Shown here in pieces: positions 41,762 to 51,300 of a stretch of DNA of 64,000 bases. The translations under genes and the position numbers were made by a program. Source of the DNA: CAMEON01 sp045577755. Its GTDB lineage: Bacteria; Bacillota; Clostridia; Oscillospirales; CAG-272. The DNA is taken from assembly GCA_045577755.1 (NCBI GenBank), contig JAZNJA010000090.1:3140-67139 (forward strand). Direction: 5' to 3'. Position 1 is the stretch's first letter, and each line of letters starts with the position of its first letter. A model generated the notes under the pieces. It saw nothing but the letters and a program-made list of their open reading frames with translations. It searched no databases and was not told the origin of the DNA.

Positions 41762-42754
41762 TCAGGTGAGCTTGACGCGGGGATCCACCACCGCGTACAT
41801 CAGGTCGGCCAGCAGCACGCCCAGGACACTCAAAAGCGCCAGGAACATATTGTAGCCCATGATGAAGGGAATGTCAGCCACGATCATGGCTTTGTAAGCC
41901 ACGTTACCGATACCGGGGAGGTCGAAGACCTGCTCGGTGATGATGGCACCCGAGAACAGGGAGGGCAGAAGCCCCGCCAGAGAGGTGACCAGAGGGATCA
42001 TGGTATTGCGGAAGGCGTGCTTGTAGACCACGACACGCTCCGAAAGGCCCTTGGCGCGGGCGGTACGGATGTAGTCGGAGCTCAGGACCTCCAGCATATT
42101 GGTACGGGTCATTCTCATGCGTCCGCCGATGGACAAAATGACCACGGTCAGGACGGGGATGAACATATGCTTCAGGTAGTCCAGAAGCAGGTAGATGCCC
42201 GTGTAGGACTGGGAGGCGTCGGTCATGCCCGACGGCGGGAACCAGCCCAGCTTGTTGGCGAACAGGTCCTTGAGCACCTGTCCGAAGAAGAAGGCGGGGA
42301 GGGAGATACCGATCATGACCAGAACGGTGACGATATAGTCTCTGGCCGAATACTGGTGGGTGGCGGCGGTAATACCCAGAGGAATGGCGATGAGGAACTC
42401 CAATATCACCGCCACAAAGGCGATGGCAAAGGACACGCCCATGTGATCGCGGATGACGTCGATGACGGGGGCGCCGTACTTGAAGCTGGTACCGAAGTCG
42501 AACTGCACCAGCTTGCCCAGCCAGTTGACGTAGCCCTTCAGGATACCCACAAAGCTGTCGTCCTCCAGACCGTAGAGCTTTTTCATGCTCTCCACCGTCT
42601 CCTCGGGGATGGTGGCGCCGCCCTGGTTCATCTCGGCGATCTTGCCCTCGATGAAGCTGACGGGCATACATCTGACCAGAACGTAAATGATGAGAGATAC
42701 GCCCAGAAGGATCAGCACCGCCAGACCGAGACGTTTCAAAATATACTTTAACAT
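41762..42754 (-). CDS. oppB: Oligopeptide ABC transporter permease OppB
   Basis: The 330-residue permease opens LKYILKRLGLAVLILLGVSL, followed by the loop with AEMNQGGATIPEETVESMKK and YGLED. It has the DppB/OppB EAA loop DYIRTARAKGLSERVVVYKH and about six hydrophobic segments. It is 21 bp downstream of the oppA stop. Normal length for the family. Confidence 0.93.
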   Translation of the reverse strand: MLKYILKRLGLAVLILLGVSLIIYVLVRCMPVSFIEGKIAEMNQGGATIPEETVESMKKLYGLEDDSFVGILKGYVNWLGKLVQFDFGTSFKYGAPVIDVIRDHMGVSFAIAFVAVILEFLIAIPLGITAATHQYSARDYIVTVLVMIGISLPAFFFGQVLKDLFANKLGWFPPSGMTDASQSYTGIYLLLDYLKHMFIPVLTVVILSIGGRMRMTRTNMLEVLSSDYIRTARAKGLSERVVVYKHAFRNTMIPLVTSLAGLLPSLFSGAIITEQVFDLPGIGNVAYKAMIVADIPFIMGYNMFLALLSVLGVLLADLMYAVVDPRVKLT

Positions 42755-42775
42755 AATGACACCTTATCTTATCAT

Positions 42776-45346
42776 TTAGTTAGCAAATTCGATCTCCCAG
42801 ATCTTGTCCAGGGGAGAGGTGTAGGGGTTGATCTCCTCGGGGAGGGAGGAGGACTTGATGACGCCCGCGTTGTAGGCGTACAGCACGTCACGCTGGTAGA
42901 CGGGCATCTCCACGGCCAGATCCAGGACGTAGCCCATGGCCTCCTTGTACAGCTCGGAGCGGATCTCCTGGTCGTCGGTCTCGCGGGCCTCGTCGATGAC
43001 GGCGGAGAGATCGTTCAGGACGGCGTTCTCGTACTGGTACAGAGCGGGGGAGGCCAGGATCTCACGGTAGCCCCAGGCCAGGGTAGAGGTGGCGGTGGAG
43101 TTCTTGTGGTAGACCTGGTACATATCGGGGTCGATGGTGGAGCCCCAGGCGGCGGCCCAGACGGCCAGGGAGCCGGTGGACAGCTTGGTCAGTGCCTGGG
43201 TGTCAGGCACCACCTCGATGTCCCAGCCGCACTCGTTGAGGAGGTCGGCGGCGTTCTGGAAGGTCTGGTAGGTGGGGTGGTCGGTGAGGTTGGAGCCTGC
43301 GATGGTGAACTTGATGGACAGGGCAGCGTCACCTGCGGAGACACCTGCCATCTCCATGAAGGACTTGATGGAGGCCATGGCGTCCTCGCGGTTCCAGTTG
43401 ATGGCGATGTAGTCGCTGTGGAGGTTGTCACGGCTGTTGTTACCGCTCTCGTCCTTGGGGTATGCCCAGGAGACGGTGGACATGGGCCAGTAGATGGTCT
43501 CGGCGGTACCCGTGGAGTAGTAGGACAGCGCCAGGCTGGTATCCATGGCGCACATGATGGCCTTGCGGATGTTGATATCCGGCACCTTGCCCGCGTTGAT
43601 ACCGATGTAACCGTAGCCCAGCTGACGGGTAGAGGTCTTCTCGATGCCCTTGGCGGCCATGCCGTTGAGCTTGTCGATGTTGTTCTGGGTGAACTGGGGG
43701 GTGACGAAGTGGACCGAACCGCTCTCCAGCACGTTCAGGGCGTTGGAGGAGGAGACCACCTGGTAGCGGAGCTTCTCGATCTTGGGGGCTCCCATGAGGA
43801 AGTTATGGTTGGCCTTGAAGTAGACCACGTTGTTGCTGAAGAAGGCGGTACCCTCGGGGTTGTCGCCGTTGTTCGCGTCGGTGGCCTTGTAGGCGCCCGC
43901 GCCCATGGGGACCTTGACGTTGCGGGGAGACTGGATGACGGTGGTCATGAACTCGTAGGAGGCGTACTCCACACCGAACTGATTGTTGGGAATGTCCACG
44001 GTGTAGCCCTCGGCGTAGTAGTGCTGGGGCGCCACCGAGAAGGCGAAGTTCCAGATGGCCTTGGGGTCGGTGCCCTTGACCGTGATCTGGAGCACGTCGT
44101 ACTCGTCGGGGTTCACGGGGGTGCCGTCGGCGTTATGGTCGTGAGCCACGGTGTAGCTGCCGTTCTTGGCGTAGGCGACGGTCTCGTCGGTGGTGTGGCC
44201 CAGGGAGACGATACCCGCGATGTTGGGCACGGCCAGCTGACCGTCCTTCACACCCGCGTGGAGGATGACCTCCTTGGCGGCGGCGGTGTAGCCGGTGGAG
44301 AGCTTCTGAGCGGTGGCCCAGTACATGAGGATCATGTGCAGCTCCTGCTCCACCTTGGAATCGTAGACGTACTGGATGGCGGAATCCTTATCCACCACCA
44401 CGTCGGCGTTGTAGTTGCGGATGACCTTCTTGATCCGGGACTTGATGTCCTTGTTGTTCTCGTCCTTCTCGTACTCGATGGTGACGTAGCCCTCGGCGTA
44501 CATGAAGGAGGTGACCTCGTCGAACTCACCCGTGGACTTGTAGGGCTCCTCCAGGTAAGCCTCCTTGGCGGAGACGTAGTCGGTGTTCAGCTCTTCTCGG
44601 AAGTACTTCAGGGTCAGCTCATAGTCGGCCAGCAGGTTGTCCACGGTGACCTCGGAGGGATCGTTGGAAATAGCCTCTCTGTAGCCGCTGGACAGGCTGT
44701 GGCTCTGGATGGCGGCCACCATCTGGTCGTAGGTGGCGGAGTAGGTACCCTGGGTAGCGGTCTGACCCACCTGCTTGTAGAGGTTGATCAGCTCGTTGAT
44801 GCGGTTCTTGGCTCTGTCGCCTGCCTGCTGGGTGATCCGGTCGTCGGCGCCGTTGTCCCCCGAGCTGACGGTCTGGGTGCGGTAGTCCTTCAGACCCAGG
44901 ATGTCGGTGGAGTACATGGTAGAGGAGCCGGTGTAGACGGGATCCAGGTACACGTACAGGTTGAACAGCACGTCGTTTATGGTCAGGGGCTTGCCATCCG
45001 AGAAGGTGATGCCGTTCTTGATGATAAAGGTGTAGACGGTATTGTCGGCGGCGCTGTCGTAGACCACGTCGTAGTCCTTGACCACCACGGCGTGCTCGTC
45101 GCCGCAGGCCACGATGACCTCACCGTTCACGTAGTCGGTGCCCAGCATACCGATCTGGGTCATGGACACGATGGTACCGTCGGCGGCGGTGGTGGAGAAG
45201 AAGGGGTTGAAGAGACCGTCCAGCTCCTCGGTCATGATGACCAGGGCGTCGGGTCTTCCTCCCCCGCCCCCGCAGGAAGCGAACACGGCGACCGTGCTGA
45301 AGCACATCAGAGCGGCCAGCACGACCGAAAGGATTTTCTTACTCAT
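42776..45346 (-). CDS. oppA: Oligopeptide-binding lipoprotein (SBP family 5, OppA-like)
   Basis: The 856-residue protein has a lipoprotein signal peptide ending FASC, with a glycine spacer. Family 5 motifs include GITFSDGKPLTINDVLFNLY near residue 115-135, the GAYKATDANNGDNPEGTAFF block and NINKLN-type segments near GIEKTSTRQLGYGYIGINAG. The protein is much longer than the usual 530-600 residues. The excess is largely in the region about 140-420, which may be an inserted lobe affecting peptide length preference. It lies 35 bp downstream of the giant subtilase gene. Confidence 0.9.
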   Translation of the reverse strand: MSKKILSVVLAALMCFSTVAVFASCGGGGGRPDALVIMTEELDGLFNPFFSTTAADGTIVSMTQIGMLGTDYVNGEVIVACGDEHAVVVKDYDVVYDSAADNTVYTFIIKNGITFSDGKPLTINDVLFNLYVYLDPVYTGSSTMYSTDILGLKDYRTQTVSSGDNGADDRITQQAGDRAKNRINELINLYKQVGQTATQGTYSATYDQMVAAIQSHSLSSGYREAISNDPSEVTVDNLLADYELTLKYFREELNTDYVSAKEAYLEEPYKSTGEFDEVTSFMYAEGYVTIEYEKDENNKDIKSRIKKVIRNYNADVVVDKDSAIQYVYDSKVEQELHMILMYWATAQKLSTGYTAAAKEVILHAGVKDGQLAVPNIAGIVSLGHTTDETVAYAKNGSYTVAHDHNADGTPVNPDEYDVLQITVKGTDPKAIWNFAFSVAPQHYYAEGYTVDIPNNQFGVEYASYEFMTTVIQSPRNVKVPMGAGAYKATDANNGDNPEGTAFFSNNVVYFKANHNFLMGAPKIEKLRYQVVSSSNALNVLESGSVHFVTPQFTQNNIDKLNGMAAKGIEKTSTRQLGYGYIGINAGKVPDINIRKAIMCAMDTSLALSYYSTGTAETIYWPMSTVSWAYPKDESGNNSRDNLHSDYIAINWNREDAMASIKSFMEMAGVSAGDAALSIKFTIAGSNLTDHPTYQTFQNAADLLNECGWDIEVVPDTQALTKLSTGSLAVWAAAWGSTIDPDMYQVYHKNSTATSTLAWGYREILASPALYQYENAVLNDLSAVIDEARETDDQEIRSELYKEAMGYVLDLAVEMPVYQRDVLYAYNAGVIKSSSLPEEINPYTSPLDKIWEIEFAN

Positions 45347-45381
45347 TTTCTGTATTCCTCCTAATTATATACGCGGCCCGA

Positions 45382-48300
45382 TCACTCGGCGAAGGTCAGA
45401 GTGACCTCGCCGGTTTCGGGGTTCACCTCCACGCGGGCGGTGTTGTTGTCGGGATCCTCGACCGTGACGGTGATGCCGCTCATGTCGATGCCCTCGACCT
45501 TGCCGCTTCCGCAGAGCAGGCCGATGTTGTAATCGTTGGGACGGTAGCAATCCTTACCGATCTCAATGGTACCCGTGACGGTGACGTTCTGAAGAGTCGC
45601 GCCCTCCTGAACGGTACCCGCCAGCAGACCGTAGTTGGTTCCCTGCATACGGGAGCCCGCCACGACGCGGAAGGTGATGTTCTCCAGGCGGAGATCGGTG
45701 ACGGAGGAGGAAGCCCCCAGCACGCCGAAGAGACCGCCGTTGATCTTGGAATTATCGCCCTGCAGGACGGTCACATTGGAGATGGTGTGGCCGTTACCCA
45801 CGATGGAGCCGGTGAACTCACCCGTGGACATGACCGTAGGCCACAGGAAATTTGAGAAGTCCAGATCTGCCTCGATGAGGTAGCTGCCGCCCAGGCGGGC
45901 ATTGTCGTAGAACTGCTTGGGGGTGGAGATGCGGAACCAGGTTCCCTCCATCCAGGTGGTGTAGAGGCGGATGGTACCGTCGCTCTCCACCGTACCCGTG
46001 GCATAGTCCACGGCGCCGCTGACCTTGCCCTCGGCGGGGATGGTCATGGCCTCATCCAGGAAAGCGGACTCGAAGGTCATGCCCTCTACGGAGGGGAAGT
46101 CCTTCATATCCAGCTTACCGGTGCGCTGGTTCCACACGGGCAGGTCGATGGTGACCAGCTGCTTGGTCTCGATCAGGGAGAAGGAGCCGTCAGCCTCTGC
46201 GGCGTAGAACTCGAAGTTGAAGTAGGGGACCCAGGCGGCGTAGAGGGTGATCTCATTCTCCGCGGAGCCCTTTGTGCCGTTGGGGTCAACGGCGAGACGG
46301 TCGGTCTTGAAATCCCACTTGCCGCTGTAGGTGTAGCCCTGAGGACGGCCGCTCACGGCGGTGGGCTGACCGTACTCGTCCAGAGGCTGGCCGTTTTCGT
46401 CCACGCGGAGGGTGCGCTCGGTGTACCAGCCCGCCAGGAAGTGGCCGGTGTTGGACACGGGGAAGGCGCTGTCCTTGCGGATAGGATCGTCGGGGGCGAT
46501 CAAGGCGATCTGAGCCTTGCCCTCAGCGTCGGTCTTGTAGTCGGCGGGGTTGAAAACGTCCACGATGTAGACCTCGTTGGGGGATCCCGCGAAGGAGCCG
46601 CCGCCTGCGTCAAAGCGGACGCTGACGGTGTAGCCCTCCTCGTCCATGCCGGTGTAGGGGGTATCCCACAGGGACATACCGCCCACGATGGCCAGCACGC
46701 CGAAGACCAGGGCGGCCACGGCCAGGACAATGACGATGGCCAGGGTCACGGCGGGAGGCAGACTGAAGTGGATGGGCGCGCGGGTCTTACCGAAGGACTT
46801 CAGATTGGTCTTGGGACGGCTCTTGCGGGCCTTCTTGGGCTTCTTGGCCTTGACAGGGGCTACCGCAGGAGCCTCAGCGGGAGCCTCGGCAGGAGCCTCC
46901 TCGGAGGACTTGGCGGGAGTCTCGGCGGGAGCCTCGGCAGCCGTCTCCTCGGTGGGAGCGGCATCCGCGCCGGGCGCGGGAGCGGCCACAGCACCATTGG
47001 CACCAGCGGCGGCCAGAGCCTTGCGCTTGCTCAGATACAGGCAGGCAAAGACGATGGCGGCGGTCAGGAACAGGATGGACAGCACACCAAGAGCGATGGC
47101 GGAGGCGGGGATCCCCTCAAAGAATCCGCCGTTCTCCACAGGCTCGGTATCGGTCTCGGTCCCGTCGCCGTTCTCCAGATACTCCAGATCCTTGATACGC
47201 TTCTCGGCCTGCTCCAGCTTGGAGTAGTTGGTGACCAGAGCGCGCTGCTCGATGGTGGAGATCCTGTCGTAGGCCTCGCGGGCGGCGATGACCAGGGGCT
47301 TGTCCGCCAGGGAGACCTTGTCGGGCAGAGCGTTGATGGCGGCGATGGCGGCCAGGGTCACCTCGTCGGCGGCGGCGGCGCCGTCCACCACGGTGGCAAA
47401 ATACCGGCCCCAGATGAAGGAATCGTACTGACGGCCGTTGACGGGACGGACGATGACCAGGTCTCCGTCATAGAGACCCACGTAGTCCACGAAGTTCGCG
47501 CCATAGTAGACATTGGAGGGGGTATCGGCAGCGTTCCACATGAAGTAAGGCACGATGCCGAGACCGTCGTGGTAGATCTCCTCGCCGTCGGTGTTGGTGA
47601 AGGAATACTGACCCGTAGCCGGAATGTGATCCTTGCTGTTGAACAGCTCGGCGTCATAGGCCTCCTCCAGGGCGGGAGCGACGTAGGAAGCGAAGGACAG
47701 CATGGACAGCTTCTCACAGCCGTAGAAGGCCTTGTGGCCCACCGACTTCAGGGTGTAGGGCGTCACCACCTGGCGAACAGGGGCACCCGCGAAGGCCATG
47801 TCGGCGATGCGGACGGTGCCGTCGGCCACGGTGACCACGGAAGCGTCACCCGCATAGGCGATCAGCTCCAGACCCGTGGGAACCACGCGGTAGAGGTGGC
47901 CGTCGATGACGCGGACGGTATCGCTGATGGCGAAGGTCAGGGTCTCGGTGCCGTACTCGGAGCCGTTGAAGGTCTCGGTCTCGGTGGACTTGAAGGCCTC
48001 CAGACGGCAGTTGGCGAAGGGATTGTCACCCAGATCGGCCAGAGCCGAGCCGAGGGTCACGGTGAAGTCGGTCATCTCCTCCTTCAGGAACGCGTGGGTA
48101 CCCAGGTAGGAGGCAGACTCCAGATCAGCCGAGGTGATGGCGGTGTAAGCGAAGGCGTAATCCCCCACGGAGGTGACCTTGTTCAGGTTCTCCGCGGATG
48201 CCAGGGCGTTACAGTAGGAGAAGGCGCCCTCACCCAGGGTGGAGCCGTTGGGATTCAGGATCACGGCGGTCAGACCCTCGTTGTAGACGAAGGCGTAGGT

Positions 48301-51300
48301 GCCGATATCCGCGGCGGCGGAGAGATCGACAGCGGTCAGGGCGGTGCTGTTGAAGGCGTTGGTGCCGATGGACTCCACGCCCCTCAGGTTGATATCGGAC
48401 AGGGCCTCGCAGTAGAAGAAGGCCTGGGCGGGGATGGCGGTAATGCTGCTGCCCAGCTTGACCGAGGTCAGCTCCTTACAGTAGGCGAAGGCGGACTCGC
48501 CCATGGATGCGGCGGCGGAGAGATCCACCGACCGGAGATCCGCGGCGTAGTACAGGTAGACGTACATACCCTCGCCGTCGATGACGGGGATGGTCAGGCC
48601 GCTGTTGGAGAAGAGGTAGAGCATATCGCCCGAGAAGGCGGACTCACCCACCGACAGGGCGGCGGAGAGGTCGATGCTCTCCAGCTCGGCGGCGTTGTAG
48701 AAGGCGAAATCGCCGATGACAGCATTCTTGCCCAGGGTCACGGTCTCCAGCTTGGAGGCGCCGTAGAAGGCGGAGTTACCGATCTGCACGTTCTCGCCGA
48801 TCGTAAGCTCCAGTAGGGGAGAGGTGAGGACGTAGTGGTAGAAGCGGATATCGTTCTCCTCGTAGAAGGTGGCCTCGTAGTTGCTGTCGATGTCCAGACG
48901 GAAGGCGGAATCACCGATACCGGCGTTGTTTCCGATCTTCACAGACTTGAGAGCCTTGCACTCGCGGAAGGCGGAGGCCCCCACGGTCACGCCGTCGGGG
49001 ATGACCACGCTCTCAACAGAGGAGCGGGCGAAGGCGTAGTCACCGATCACAGCCACGCCCGACAGGTCGGGGGTCGCCTTGATGGCGGTGCGGTAGAAGG
49101 AATGGTCGGCGATGGTAGTGAGCTTACCCAGCTTGATCGTCTCCAGACGGGAGCAATCAGCGAAGGCATAGGCTCCCACAACGGTGACCTGGGGCATAGT
49201 GACCGTGGTCAGCTGCTTGTTGCCCGAGAAGGCGCCCGTACCGATGGCGGTCACCTTGGAGTCAGAGAGCTCGAAGGAGCCCTTGACACCGGGAGCCACC
49301 AGGATCAGGGTGTTTCCTTCTTTGTTGAGCAGGTAAGGCTTCCCTGCCTGGACGGTGAAGGCGGTGTTGCTCTCGGCCACGGTGAAGGCGTTCAGGGCGG
49401 TACCGCGGAAGGCGTACTCGCCGATGACCGCCACGTCCTTGCCCAGGGTCACGGAGGTCAGAGCCGCACAGCCGTCGAAGGCGCCTGCGGGCACGACGGA
49501 GGCGTTGACGGAGATCGTGGGCAGAGCCTTACAACCGCTGAATGCGTAACGGCCCAGCTTGATCTTCTCGGCGGGGATGCTCACCGAGGTCAGGGATTCA
49601 CAGCCCGCGAAGGCGTATGCACCCACCGACTGGGTAGAGGCAGAGAGGGTCACGCCCTTCAGAGGGGCGTTGCCGAAGAAGGCGTAGTCAGCCAGAGCCA
49701 CCACGCTGTCCAGCTTGATGGAACCCTCCAGAGCGCAGTCGGCGAAGGCGTTCTGGTTGATGAACTTGACACTGCCCAGGCCCTCCACGGTCTTAAGGGC
49801 GGTACAGCCGTAGAAGGCGCCCTGGTCGATGCGCTCCAGGGTGGAGGGCAGGACCACACGCTTCAGGGCGGTCAGGTTGGCGAAGGCGAAGGGACCGATG
49901 GTCTTGACGCCCTCGGGGATGATGACCTCCTCGATGGTATCGTCACCGATGAACCAGATCTTGGTGGTCTCGGGGAGGTCCTCCGAGATCTCGTCCTCGG
50001 GGCCCTTGGGGATATAATCGAAGTTGGAGAAGGCGTACTGTCCGATCTCGGTGATGGACAGGGAGGCGGGGATGTTGACCACGCCGCCCAGACCGAAGTA
50101 GTGGGTCAGGGAGGGGCCGGTGGTCACGTAGGGATCCTTGACGCTGATGCTGATGGACTTAGAGAAGTAGGTGGCCTGGTCGTCCATGAAGACCTTGACG
50201 GCGATGGAGGCGAAGCCCTCGGCCACGGCGGTGATGGCGCCGTTTTCATCCACGGTGACGATGTTCTCGTTGGAGGATTCGAACACCACCTTGGTATCCT
50301 CGGGGAAGTAGGCGTCCAGGCGGTAGCGCAGGGTCACCGACTCGGAGGGGAACATGGAGAGGGAGTAGTTCTCGCCCACGAACTTCATCTCGTCCCCGGT
50401 CACACCCAGGTCTCGCTCCTCGGAGGAGAGGAAGTAGTAGGCCTTGTCGACGCGGTAGCCCGTCAGGGTGAAGTTCTCGGCCACGGGCTTGTCGTAGCGC
50501 ACGTAGCCCTCGTCCCCCTCGCCCCGCACCGTCAGGGTGAAGGAGGCGGTCTTCTTGGTCACGGGGTCGCGGGCCACGATGCGGGACACACCGGGAGCGA
50601 TGGCCACCAGCTTATCGCCCACCACAGTAGCCACGTCCATGTTGGCGGAGTAGTACTCCAGAAGCTCGGGCCACTCGGTGGCGGGATACACCAGAGGCTT
50701 GAGATCGTAGACCTCGTTGGGAGACAGGGTCAGCTCGGACTCGGTGAAGTAGAAGTCGGTGTAGTCATCGGGCAGGGGGATCTCGTAGGCGGCCTGGTTC
50801 AAGGCGTAGTCGTAGGTGACCACGGTGATGCAGTTGCCGTTAGCGGAGTTCATGCGGATCTCGTCCACGTAGTCGGTCAGCTCGTAGATGACGGTAGTGG
50901 TGGAGTTCTCCTCGGAGTAGACGGGGGTCATGTACTTGTCAAAGGCCTTGACCATGTAGCCGTCCTGCTCCAGGGCCACGTAGCCCAGCTGCATACACAT
51001 GGCGTAGTGGTTGTCGTAGACCGACATCTTGGCGAAGAGGCGGGTCTTCTTAGCCGACTTATCGTACTCGGTGTAGAACTCGCAGTCGGTGACGGCGGGA
51101 GCCTGGAAGTCGGTGACTACGGGGAAGGTGAAGGTGTCGTTGTCATTGACAACGAGGTTGTCGTTGGTCTCGGCGCCGTCGCGGTCGTAGTCCATGTAGG
51201 TCTTGACGGTGACGGTGTAGGAGGAGTTGTTCTTCAGGGCCCGGTCAATGGCCGAGAACTTCACGTCGATGTTGGCGGGGAAAATCGTCGCGCCGTTACT